From positions 269,059,034 to 269,123,033 of the forward strand of contig NC_089493.1 of the NCBI RefSeq assembly GCF_036850765.1: DNA of 64,000 nucleotides, in the 5' to 3' direction. How positions within the stretch are numbered: the stretch's first letter is position 1; each line of letters begins with the position of its first letter. The notes beneath the pieces are model-generated. The model did no database searches. It was not told the DNA's origin and saw only the letters and a list, made by a program, of their open reading frames with translations. Below are positions 45,815 through 57,276 of this stretch, in pieces. Source of the stretch: Saccopteryx bilineata. Taxonomy: Eukaryota > Chordata > Mammalia > Chiroptera > Emballonuridae. Both the position numbers and the translations under genes were made by a program.

Positions 45815-46960
45815 ACTGGACTCAGTGAAGTCATCACTCTCTAACCATTGGGACAGTTCTAGGAAAACCTAGGAAAAAAAACCGGAAAATGAGAAGATGA
45901 GGAAGGGTACTAACATTTATTGAGCCCATTCTATGTGTTGCAAATTAAACGCATATCATTTCATTAAATGCCCAGGACCACCACATAACAAGGTACTTAT
46001 CTCCTATTATGTACAAATGAGGTCGCTGAGCTTTATGTGGTTTGGGTCCCTTGTCCAATCCAATTTTGTAGGGGAGTCAAGGCCAAAGTAGTGTCTTCTA
46101 GAAGGGCATGCAGTGAAAGTCTTTGAATCTTTGTGTTCCTAGTGTGTGTTTTAATTTGGAAAAAGCTGTGAAGAGAGAGGCAGTAGTTGGAGTACACATC
46201 ACTAAGGCTGGGGCAGCTCAGACCCTGGCGTTTCTAGAAGAGCGTTCTACGGAGGGGCCCAGGGCCAAGGCCCCCTACTGGGCGACTACTGGAGAAGCTC
46301 ACTCTACCTCACTAGCTGGGAGGCCGTCAGCCAACCCATTTATTTGTTTGGGAAGATAGCATGAAAAGAGTGAGTTATGAACATTCAAAATCAAATACAC
46401 ATTTATTAAGAGGATTGGGGTAAGGAGGGGGGGCACTCAGAACAATAAGAAGACGGAGTTTGCCCTTAAGGAAATAGGGGAGCAACAGACTCATGAATAC
46501 AGAATTATAGGAAGCCTGAGTTTCGCATTCTGATGACGAAAAATGTGCTTAAAACGTGTGGTGAGTCCATCAGGGGCAATTAGCCGTGGTGGGCAGAAGA
46601 GGCGCGGGAGAGCGGGCGCCAGGAGGATGAGATCACCTCGTCCCTGCGGCCTCAGCCCGGGTGAGAGAGCCAGCAGGGCTTGGACCTCTAGAGCAGGCAG
46701 TTTCCTCCCACCAAGTAAGGGTGGCAGGTGATTATTTTGTGTCCCCAGGCAGGAGATTTATTTAACTTCCTCTGGGTGGAGACCTATAAATGTTATCATA
46801 GTCCCCGTTGTAAAGCTTTGCAGTCCCTTTTAAAATCACAGGCTGTTTGGTTCCTTCACTGCCTACCAGGGACCATGAAGTCCTCCAGAGAGGCTGCAGG
46901 TGAGCGAGGAGGTGGGGCTTTCATCAACACCAGCCCTGCCTCCTGGGGAGCCTCCTCCTG
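45815..46960. other. Mixed stretch with a MIR and a CpG-rich block
   Basis: A reverse MIR lies at about 45895-46090 ('aacatttattgagcccattc ... tacaaatgaggtcgctgagc'). Positions 46590-46680 are CpG-rich, next to no recognised gene. Confidence 0.45.
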
Positions 46961-47520
46961 GCTTCCTTCCTTCCTCCCTTCCCTTCCCTTCCTTTCCCTT
47001 CCCTTCCCTTCCCTTCCTTTCTCACTCTCCCTTCCCCTCTTGTCTCCTTCCCTTCCTTTCCCTTCCCTTCCCCTCCCCTCCCTTTTCCTCCCCTCCCCTA
47101 CCCTCCCCTGCCCTCCCTTTCTCTCTCCTCCCCTCCCTTCCCTTCCTTTCCCCTCCCCTCCCCTCCCCTCCCCTCCCCTCCCCTCCCCTCCCCTTCCCTT
47201 CCCTTCCCTTCTCTTCCCTTCCCCTCCCTTCCCCTCTCCTCCTCTCCCCTCCCCTCCCCTCCCTTCCCCTGCCCTCCCTTTCTCTCTTCCCCTCCCTTCC
47301 CTTCCCTTCCCCTCTCCTCCCCTCCCCTCCCCTCCCTTCCCCTCCCCTCCCTTCCCCTCTCCTCCCCTCCCCTCCCCTCCCTTCCCCTCTCCTCCCCTCC
47401 CCTCCTCTCCCTTCCCTTCCCCTCCCCTCCCTTCCCCTCCCCTCCCCTCCCCTCCCCTCCCTTCCTTTTCCTTCCCTTCCCTCCCCTTCCCTCCTCTCTC
47501 CTCTCTCCTACCCTTCCTTC
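46961..47520. repeat. Polypyrimidine minisatellite, (CCCTT)n/(CCCCT)n
   Basis: About 560 bp consists almost wholly of C and T on the plus strand, as degenerate cccct and cccttc units. The two long frames at 46728-47582 and 46900-47610 run through it and encode Pro/Ser/Leu repeats: they are artefacts of composition. The tract could form a triplex. Confidence 0.93.
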
Positions 47521-48590
47521 AGTTACTCTCTCCTATCCTTCCCCCAAAGCCTGGGTGGCAAAGCCGCCCAAAAGATACATGAGACCTTTGGAATGTACAG
47601 GCTGGCTTAAGCTAGGTCCTCCTGTTTCAATCCTGTCAGACTTCCCAGCGCTTCAGACTAGCAGCCTCCCACCACCTCCCGGGAACCACTGCCAATCAGC
47701 AGCCATTTTAACTCTTCTCCGGAGATTAACAGGAAATCCTGTCATTGGGCCTTTTGACCAGCCTTTTGGCTGTCTTTGGGCCTTTGGCCTGACACTGAGT
47801 CAAAAATTTAAATGCTAGTCATTAAACCACTCGAGAGCTATGGGAGTTTTTTTTGTGGGGGGTTTTTTCTTTCTATTTTCTAACTAAACACAAGGCTAAA
47901 TTTACAACCTGAGTTTACTGATCTTGGTCAGAGTCTGTTGAATCTGTGAAATGTTTGTTGATGTTGCAAAAAAGGCCACATGGCCTTCTGCCTGTGCCAC
48001 TGAAGCAGAAGGGAAACCAGAGGGTTTTCTTTTGTATGATCATTGAAAAGAATATGTGGGCTCTTTGGAAAATGTAAAACATTCCAGAAAGTATTGAAAA
48101 TAAAATTTTATTTAAAAAACACCCTCATAATCCCACAGTTCGGGGATAATTGTTAACATTTTGGTCTATTTCTTTACACATGTGCACATAATTTGCAATT
48201 TATGACTTTTTCCTGCTACTTTGGTACACCAGGTTTTAAAGTGGCCCACCAGTTACTACTCTCTTATTTGTGACAGAAAATACAACTCAAAGTGCCGTAA
48301 GCAGGAAGGGGGGTTTATTGGCTCACCGAGCTAAAAGTTCAGGGGCAAGCACATGGCAGACGTGGTAGGGCCGGAGGTTCAACCTCCTTCTCTCCGTCTG
48401 ACCTCACTCCCCTCTGCTCTGCTCCCCTCTGTGGTCTCCATCTCAGCTCAGCTTTCCCGCCACGCTGGCAAAAATGGTAGGTAACAGTTCTGGGGTTTTC
48501 TTCACAGTTTCTAACAAGTTCTAGCAAAAGTCCCATATCATTAGCTCTGATTCAGCCACCTGCTCATCTCTGAGCCAGTCCTTGTGTCCA
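47521..48590. other. Mostly unassigned DNA with an old repeat near 48240-48540
   Basis: 'gggtttattggctcaccga' at about 48311-48329 recalls a mammal-wide old repeat I cannot name. The frame at 48339-48536 is in it. No gene is recognised. Confidence 0.3.
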
Positions 48591-49110
48591 GGATGATACT
48601 GTTAGAGGTGGAATTAAATAAGACTCGTGGAGACAAAATACCCTGGCAAGGCAATTTAATAACTTCTGCAGGAGGGCATGCTGCTGCTACTGAAAGCCAG
48701 CCAGCAAGCACATGGGCAGGGGGTTGGGTTCAATTTTCAGTCCTAACACAGGCCCTAGGCTGGGTCTTTCCCCATTGGCTGGGGTGGTGACCATACAATC
48801 TTATTCTTTCCCAACTGGCTAGTTTAAATGGCCATGCAAAGGGGGAAGGAAGAGATCCATGAACTGGATGAGGGGGGTGGGGAATAGTTGGAAGAAATCA
48901 GATGACCAAAGAAGGGGACTGGGGAATGGTTAACAAGTTGTTTTTTCTTTCATCCCCTGGTTGGAAGAATCTGGAGGAAGGAGGTTGGGGGATGGTTGAA
49001 GAAAGGAACATGAAGTAAACATTTCCTTCAATATGAGGCTCTGATTGGCCAGGCCTTTGTTACATGCCCACTCCAGAAGCCAGTAAGAGTAGTCTCCACC
49101 TCCAAACTTA
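48591..49110. mobile_element. Possible retroviral-type LTR, class unassigned
   Basis: 'gagacaaaataccctggcaa ggcaatttaataacttctgc' with G-rich middle DNA resembles an ERV LTR on one strand. No exact TG...CA boundaries with flanking duplication could be fixed, and no internal region exists here. Confidence 0.3.
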
Positions 49111-49837
49111 ATGGTCTGAGAAGAGCAATGGTTTCTTGCAAGGAATTCAGGTGTCACAGCATTCTGGTGGAATCAGTGTCAGCGACACTGTCCATGGCTC
49201 TTGTTGCTGTCTCCACATATGTTTGGGATCCCAGCTGTCCTCTCACCAATACTGTCATTGGCACCAATGCTAACAAGAGTAGGAAGAGAGAAACATATCA
49301 TGTGACTGCATTTCAGGTTAATTGAATTCTTTGATTTTTTTCACATGCTTTATTGGCTATTTGTGTGGACTTATAGAGTAGCCCCTGAGCCTCCTAATCC
49401 AAGCCCCAAATTCCAAAATCCAGGCTAAACACCCTGTTTAATTCCACCTTCTCTGTGATACTTTATAAGGCCCACCTTCTGTTCCCACTCTGATACAACC
49501 TTGGGCTCCTATAAGGAGTCTTGGCCCAGAACAGTCCCTAATTAGTCTTTGTATAATTCTTCCTTTATTGTTCCTTTTCTTGTGTCCTATTAGTGGAAGC
49601 ATAGGAAAGTCTGTAGAAATAAAATGCTTGAACATTTTGGAGTTTGGAAGGCTGAGTCCATTAGATGTAAAATTTTATAAGTTCTAGACTTCTGAATGCT
49701 AGTGCCATGTAGAATATAGAAGGGCTCCCATCACAACAATCACAATAAAAGGAAGAGATGTTAAGGAACAAGAACAACTGTACACAGCAAGCATTTTTCC
49801 ATGTCCATTAACATTCTTTGAAAACATGATTTTTAAT
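49111..49837. other. Unique stretch, nothing recognised
   Basis: No gene or clear repeat. Confidence 0.35.
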
Positions 49838-50186
49838 GGCTATGCCAGGGGTCCCCAAACTACGGCCTGCGGGCCAATGTGGCCCCCTGAGGCCATTTAT
49901 CCGGCCCCCGCAACACTTCCAGAAGGGGCACCTCTTTCATTGGTGGTCAGTGAGAGGCCCATAGTTCCCATTGAAATACTGGTCAGTTTGTTGATTTAAA
50001 TTTACTTGTTCTTTATTTTAAATATTGTATTCGTTCCCATTTTGGTTTTTTTACTTTAGAATAAGATATGTGCAGTGTGCATAGGGATTTGTTCATAGTT
50101 TTTTTTTTTTAGTCCAGCCCTCCAATGGTCTGAGGGACAGTGAACTGACCCCCTGTGTAAAAAGTTTGGGGACCCCTGGGCTATGT
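49838..50186 (-). mobile_element. hAT miniature element, family 1 short form (333 bp), 8-bp TSD with one mismatch
   Basis: GGCTATGC (49838-49845) and GGCTATGT (50179-50186) flank the body 49846-50178, which is the family 1 element in reverse. It lacks the same central part as the copy at 45477, but its join ('ggcc|tctcactg' in family sense) differs, so the deletion may have arisen separately. Confidence 0.88.
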
Positions 50187-51640
50187 GATACTCTGTTGCA
50201 TGAATGACCCATACTAACCAGTCACTGTGGCTGTTTTTTAGGCCTCTTTTTTGCACTGTTCTAATACAACACCACAGGGAATAGCCCTTGCCTATAACTC
50301 TTTAACTGCGTCTTTAGTTATTTCTTCCAGATAAATTCCTGGAAGTTGAATTATTAGGTCACAGGCTCTTCTTTCATTGGTCTACATTGACTTCCAGAAA
50401 AGTATTAAGTTATAGGACCACCTTCCGGGTGTGACCTGGACCTCCCCTGACCCTGACCGTGTTGAAAGTCGGAAGCTTGATCATTGGACAGTCAGACATT
50501 CACCTATCCTGTTATTTTGTTCACATGAGAAAAAGAGCATCCTGGAATTGGGGAGAAAAGGTAGAGCAGATGACAACTAACAGTGATTTATGCCATTCAC
50601 CCTAAGGAGAGCTAAAGTTGAGTTAAAATAGGAAGTGAAACAAAAAGCTATCCTCCTTGGAGTGTATATGTGGAATGAAGCTCTGGAGGTATTCTGCTGA
50701 GTTCCATCTCGAAGGGAAGTTGCCCTGAACAGTAGGATATTGATAGACCCCCTGGATCTTGGGAGGTGGGCTAGAAAAACTCTTTTGTCAGCTATTCAAT
50801 TTTTTTATTAAAGTTAACTAAATATGTTAAATAAAATCTACTCTTCTTATCTAATCATCCAAGCCATAGAAAAACAAAAGTTAACCTAGTCACCCTCATT
50901 CACTCAACAGACATTTCACGAGCTGTTTATTTGCAAGACATTATTCTAGAAACTTGAGGCTACAGAATTGGAAGTGAAGAAAATGAATCTGCCATCTAAT
51001 AATGAAGCAAAACCTACAAATCTGAAATACAGGATGTGCACTACTCTTACTGAGCTAGAATGGTGCGTAGGTGAGAGCAGGATCTGGTGGTGAGGTCATT
51101 GATTTTATTAAGTTCTCCAGAGAAAGACCTTGTCAGACTAAGGAGGGATGGGATCACAGAACACAGAAAAGAGAAAATAAGAGAGAATCATTTTGGCAGT
51201 GCTCATGAAAGCGCTCTTTAGGGATCCTAGAAAGTCCACAAGAATGTGTGATTTGCTTGATTTCTCTCTCTCTCGCATCCCAGTCCGATGCTCTATCCAC
51301 TGCACCACCGCCTGGTCGTGTTTGATTTCTCTATGGACACAGATGCATCAGATTCAGACTATCAGAGCCTGATGATACTGTACATTCAAACCTGCCACCA
51401 AGGCCTCTTGCTCTGATCTCCTCTGATCCATGCAACCTACTGACAACTTGGCTTTATATGTAGTTTTCTCAGATGGAGAAATTGTGCAGATCAGGTTAAT
51501 GTGAATGCTCCCTTATAAGCTTATTTCCCATTGTAAATTAGTGAATTGACATTTTGATTTATTTTCATGAGACTCTTGCAAGCTGGGTTAATTTGCACCC
51601 TGAGAAACTGGCCCACGTGATAGGCTAAGAGAATCATGCT
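50187..51640. other. Mixed stretch: L2-like block and a SINE B fragment
   Basis: Reverse L2-like DNA lies at about 50900-51230 ('acattattctagaaacttga ggctacagaa'). Positions 51268-51318 hold only the tRNA head of a reverse SINE B ('ctatccactgcaccaccgcc'), with near-identical flanks at about 51256-51267 and 51319-51331, suggesting an extremely short insertion. Confidence 0.45.
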
Positions 51641-51800
51641 TCTAAGCCCCCCCAGCTGAGGGTTAGATTCAACCAAAGTGATACCATCCTGTACAGCTAC
51701 TCTATGACCAACTAGCCTGCTTAGCACTGTGCTTGCTATGTAGAAGTTGCCCAACAAATATTTCTTGACAGAAATGGATTTGAATTGAATGAATTTGATT
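51641..51800 (+). mobile_element. LINE-2 3' end fragment
   Basis: 'agcactgtgcttgctatgta gaagttgcccaacaaatatt' is an L2-type 3' end. Confidence 0.55.
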
Positions 51801-52199
51801 TAACTAAGGTTGGGAGAGATAGAGATAAGGGCAGACTCATAGACTAGGGAAGTCACCAGCATATGTCAGTTGAAGTTTTGTGAATGAACACAATCATCCA
51901 GGAATAATGGCAGTTACAGAGTGGCAGGCGGTGGGGAGTGGATGGCAGTAACTTAGAGGATTCCCATAGGAAGGATCTGGAAGAGGGAAAACAGGTCCTA
52001 GGGCAATTGAAGGTCAGACAGAGAAGAAAGCTAAGCAGGACCAAGGATAATATAACGAAACACCGCAAGTTCTAGCCTATTCTTCTCTATCTCTATCTAT
52101 ATCATTGGCTTTAAAATAATCTATAAGTAATCTTTAATAATAATCTATATTCAAATGATTCCATCTACACTGAGATGGTGTCTAATAAGGCTCCCTGAT
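51801..52199. other. Unique stretch, nothing recognised
   Basis: Short (TCTA)-type runs near 52085-52100. No gene. Confidence 0.35.
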
Positions 52200-53100
52200 A
52201 TCAAACACTTGAGATGGAGCTCCTGGTTTTCCCCACCAAGCCTTTTCCTCCCTCATCTCCTCAGCTCAGTAAATGGGACTCCAATGGTTCAAGCCAAAAG
52301 CCAAGGCATCACTGTTAATTCCTCCATTTTCTTCATACCCCCTCTCCCCCCGCATCAAATCTGTCAATGCCTCCTGTGGCTCTATCTCAAAAATAGGTCC
52401 CCAGTTCATAAACTCCTTGTCTCCACTACTCTTTGTTGAGCCACCAATATCTCTGCCATTCAAGATGATCCTCTTGATTATATCATTTGTGTCTCTTTAA
52501 AAAGAAAATACACATTGGCTCATGTTGCTCCCCTGACTAAAAACATTGAATGGTTTTCCACAGCAAATAGAATAACACACAAGCACATCGCCATGGCCTC
52601 TAGGTTCCACATGATAGTCCTGAATGATTCTTCAACTCCCTCACCTACCACCAGCGACTATGGACTACAAGCCAGTCACAATGGCTTCCTTTCTCTTATC
52701 TGAACATACCCAGCTCATCCCTTTCTGAGACTCGGCACTAGCTTATTCCTTCTGCCCCATCCCAGTCTGTGCCTGTCCCAGTCTGCCTGCATCCCAAACG
52801 TCACAAGACTGCCACTTATTATTCAGACCCCACTAAATATCTTTCCACCCCGACCACCTCTAAGTGCCCTACCAAATTATCCTGTCCCATCTACAGCCAC
52901 ACTGCATCACACCGCCTTATTCCATTTTCTCTGTGGGTGTTCATATTGGTTAACTGGTGGTCTTTACTCCACCTCTCCACCACGCCTGTTCTGTGAAAGC
53001 AGGGTCGTGCCCCCTCCCCGCCACCACCGCTGAAATCTCCAGAATCTATAAAACTGCTTGGCTTATAGTAGGTACTCAATAATACTTACTCAATAAAAGA
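52200..53100 (+). mobile_element. Long LINE-2 fragment
   Basis: Long stretch in L2 order, with 'cattggctcatgttgctccc ctgactaaa' (about 52513) and the 3' end 'cttggcttatagtaggtact caataa' (about 53058-53083). The frames inside are short and broken. Confidence 0.75.
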
Positions 53101-53439
53101 TGTATACATAGAAAGTAAGGAGCTAAAGGAAACTCCATAGGAGGAAGGCAAAGCAATCAGCCTGCTCACTTTTTACCAGGACACATTTTTTCTCCACCAG
53201 GAATCTGCCTCAAAGAGCCTAGTTCCATTTGCAATATTTCATTTTGCATTTAAAGACTCAGATACTTGATCTCTGGCTCTTCTTAACGCCTCAATAGTCA
53301 CGGGGGGGGGGGGGAGATCTACCCATCCTGTTGAAATACCAGAAAGATGATTATTAGGCATTCAAACTGAGTATTTATGTTGGAATACAGAAACGTGGAT
53401 CTGAGACAAAAAAGTCACCAGAAGGTACAACTCATTGCA
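53101..53439. other. Unique stretch with a G homopolymer
   Basis: A 12-14 base G run is at about 53301-53314. No gene. Confidence 0.4.
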
Positions 53440-53570
53440 ATCTAGTCTCCCTTTCTATTATTTTTACCTTGAACAGATGACTTAAGCTCTCTGAGCCTTA
53501 CTATCCCCAGCTTTAAAGCAGGTGTATGCATACCTGCCTCTTCTTAACTCTCAGGTCCATTTTAACTCGT
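53440..53570 (+). mobile_element. MIR fragment
   Basis: 'gacttaagctctctgagcct tactatccccagctttaaag' is the central MIR block. Confidence 0.6.
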
Positions 53571-55319
53571 AAAATGTGAAAAATATATAGCAATGGCTTA
53601 AGGTTAGAGATTTTATAGGATATAAAGCTTGTGAATTTTTTGATAGCTTTGGAGAAAAGAGTGAGTTATTACTTTTAGGGTCATAATTCAGAGTCAGTTT
53701 ATCACATTATATAACTTTGAAAAGAATTGTCCTTTAATCAGAGAAACAATGTGTTTACATTACAGACTGTTACACTAGTAATGGGATCCATCGCTGTAGC
53801 ATCAATAAAAAGGAAGACGCTAGAATGAGAAGAATGGAAAATCAATTTATCTACTTTTCCGACCCAACATTTATATGCTGACACCAAGGGCTGATTGTTA
53901 TTGAGTCAAGTATCCGCTGTTTCTGTAATGTCTAAAACTCTAAAGGCTGCCAAGATTTTCTTCTGTAGCTTCCAATTGCCTGACTTCATTTCCAAGTAGG
54001 ATTTCTTCTTTCTTCTTCTGCCCATCCAAATGCAGTCCCAATGTTCAACAATCACGTTGAATATTTTCCACCTATGTTTAGTACTGGGAGATAAACGACT
54101 TAATAGTTATATGTTAGAATTGGGTTTTTTTGCTGTTGTTGTTCGAGACACTATACCATGCTCAGTACAATGACACAGGGATGAAAATAGAGTGGTTCAA
54201 GACTCAGCGCATGCCCTCAAGGATTCTTGGAAGTAAGACATGCACACATGGAAATATAGCCAATAATTCCAGACAAATCCTCCTGTAACAATGCACTTAG
54301 AGCCGGGCACCGGTTCAGAAGCTAAGTGCCTCTGGCCATGTCAGAGGCAGGCATCACTCTAGGCTGGGTGGTCCGTTTCAACAGAAAGGCTCATCGGCAC
54401 AGAAAGGGAAGCCAGGTCAAACAAGTAACTGCTGGCAGGTTTATAAATTCTGCTGAATGTGAATCCTTGATTAGCATACATGGGCATGACCTTTGTGTAA
54501 TCCCCAAGTTCAGTTATTGTAGCTAATTGCACGGGAGGTTTAAATTTGTGTTGAAATACACGGGCTAAAATTAAATCACTCTCTCTGCAATAACCTACCT
54601 GCTTTTTCCAGGTAACGGATAATTATCATTTTTCCAAGCTCAGTGCAACATCCTTCAAAGCCCTCTGGAATCACATTACTGGTATCAAGTGATTTGTTTG
54701 CCACGTGTTCCGTTTTTTAACTTCTACCTAAGAAAGAATACCACTACAGTGGTGTAAAGCATCATGTGACCATTTTCAAACTATAAGCATACTACCGATT
54801 TGAATATTATCTCCATCTCTCTGAAAATTTCTATCATTATTATGGTTGAATTATAGATATTATGCCTCTACTTCTTTAAATGTTCTAAGTTCTCTCCTGC
54901 ACCCGGGCAGAGGGGGGTTCCCTCCGTCTTAGCATAAACGGACTTCTCCTGACTGAGCAAGGAGGATGGTTGCTCCAAATGCTGAGCTCTACAAGCCGTC
55001 GGGGCCGTGGAATCAGCCCATCAATTTTGCCTGATGTAAAAGGTTATTCTCTTACCGCCTTTCAGTTTTGCCCTTTTAGCTCTGTATGGGTCACCACTGA
55101 ATTCCTGCCTTTAAAAAATTTTTAGCATAATGGCCTGCCTGACACAGTGATACGTCTGGAACGTTCAGAGAAATTCTTGCTACAAGGTCTTTTAGGACTT
55201 GTGCCAGACAAGTAACAACAGCACCCTCTCCTCTCCAGGCAGCCTAGAAACCTTTCTCTTCCCCCACCAGCCTGCCTCTCTCCCCATATGACTCACTTTG
55301 TCACACAGAAAAATGATTT
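53571..55319. other. Low-repeat stretch, possible enhancer-like DNA at 54430-54720
   Basis: No gene. 54430-54720 has no visible repeat and contains TAATTG, TGACCTTTG and CACGTG-like motifs (near 54480-54710) in an AT-rich setting. Conservation cannot be tested here. Confidence 0.3.
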
Positions 55320-55785
55320 ATTAATTAGCTATTGCTGCAATAATGCCACATACCTAATGTCCCCCAAACACATTGCCGTACAACAACAAGAATGCCTCTT
55401 TCTAGCTCCCAGGTCTGCGGAGTTTCTGTGACGGCCTAGGACGTGGGTCAGCTTAGCCTGGCTGCAGACTTCTGGTGGGCTTCAGGTCTACTCGGAGGCT
55501 TCAAGTCTCTGCCTGTGTTTGGACCAGAGGCAAAAGGACAAGGCCTCCTGCTGGCTTGGTCTAGGGCTCAAAATGCTCATTTCCCATTGGCCAAACCGAG
55601 GACCAATAGGAGGGAACTATAAGCCCCTCCCTCGAGTGGAAAGTCAGTCACACCGCAAAGGGCATGAACCAATATCTCTAATTCAGGGAGGACTTGAAGA
55701 ATTGGGAACAATGGTTCCATCTTCCAGGGATACCCTTTCCTTTAAGAATCATCTGGTTTCTTGCAAGGAATTTACAGAGAAGCAT
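55320..55785 (-). mobile_element. ERVL/MaLR-like LTR remnant
   Basis: 'ttagctattgctgcaataat gccacat' at the start and 'atttcccattggccaaac' within it resemble the reverse of a mammalian LTR family. Heavily diverged; class uncertain. Confidence 0.45.
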
Positions 55786-56839
55786 TTCTAGAGGCTGACT
55801 TTGTTCTTTTGTCAATAAGTATACACTGAAGACCTGTGACACAACCCACTAGTCACCTGGGGCACTGAAGTAGGGATGCTTCTCTGAAGAAAAGTTTAGT
55901 ACTGGCAGCAAACACACTGGGCTCGGTTGGTCGATAATGGAAAGCACTATGGGATTAAGAGCGAGGGTGGGAATGGGTAGACATGATGGACATAGCACAG
56001 GCGTTTCTGGAAGGAGCCGTGCACCTGCGGGAAGAGAGGTTCTATGTGGGAACAGGTGTTACTCAGACATAAGTCCTCCTTCTACAAGGTGAGGTCTGAA
56101 TGATCCTGTTTAACCAGTTAGTAAGCTGGTATATTTTGGTGCTATTTATCCCTAATTTTTAACTATATATCTTTCCATTTGTTAATAATGATAATAGTTG
56201 CAGGATAGCACTAATGGAGGTATTCTTCAGAATGTTTTGGTAATTCGGTCGCAAGAACTAAACAATTGATTAGTTTTATAGATTCAGGTTTCCTCCATTA
56301 AAACCAGAAATACCTTTCCTATAGGCACTTTTCTTCACAAGGGAAGAAGTAATGACATCCAAGGAAACGGTCACCGAAAGATTTCATTCTAGGCAGGGGG
56401 AGACTTCCGTCACTCAGTCCTGCGGTCCGCTGACAGTGGCGGTGGGTGCCAAGATCGCTTTACGTCCTTTATCCATTTCAAACGGAGAGCAGGAGAACTG
56501 ACCTGTGAACTCCACACCAGTTTAAAACCACTTCCTAAATTTTGCCTCCGGGATTGAGGAACTCTGGCCCTTGGTCTGAATTGGATTGAGAGGTAGAAAG
56601 TCACTGAGGCTTCTCTCATTTTACAATAATGAAAAAAACAACTGAGGAGTTTATTCAAGCTAATTTGAATAAAATTGGAACAAAGTCCAGGTCTCCTGAT
56701 TTTTCAGGCAAAGACCAGATTCTGCTGGTCACCTTCCTGCTCCTAGAGCGGTGCCTGTAAGCCATCTTCCCTCACCAGCTTCTGCCAAACCAACCCCTCT
56801 CAGATCAGGCACAGGAGCCTGGACTTCAGACAAAGCATG
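55786..56839. other. Unique stretch, nothing recognised
   Basis: No gene or clear repeat. Confidence 0.35.
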
Positions 56840-57010
56840 TTTTAAATCATGACTTCCACTTATTTGCTGGGTGTCCTTGGGCAAATGGCACGATCTCTCT
56901 GTGTTTCTATTTCCTCCTCTGTCAAATGAGGCTAAGTGATGACCTTGCAGTGCTATTAAAGGAGCAGGTAAAATAATGTGTTGCACAGTGCCTGATATGC
57001 AGTGGCAGAG
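56840..57010 (+). mobile_element. MIR SINE
   Basis: 'ttgctgggtgtccttgggca', 'ttcctcctctgtcaaatgag' and 'gcacagtgcctgatatgcag' follow the MIR consensus order. Confidence 0.75.
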
Positions 57011-57276
57011 CAACAAACAGTCGTTACAATGACAACCGAGTGACTGACTCGGAGGCCGGTCTGGGGAAGGTGCAATGCACAGAGCCCTCGGTAGGGGGCT
57101 CTGGCCTGAGACCCCGGGGCGCTTCTGCGGTTTCTATCCTGGGACGGTGGGACTCAGTCGGCTGAGAGAGAGAAGATGTGGATGCTCCCAGTCCTCCCAG
57201 GTACCCAGTTTTGGAACTTGGAAAAAGCAATCATTTTCCTGCTGTACCTCCTCACCCACCCTGCCCAAGGTCTTGC
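57011..57276. other. Short unique stretch
   Basis: CpG-containing DNA at 57060-57150, no gene recognised. Confidence 0.35.

Noticed and set aside
46728..47610. Two long frames rich in Pro, Ser and Leu
   Set aside because: They run through the polypyrimidine tract, where stop codons are nearly absent by composition.
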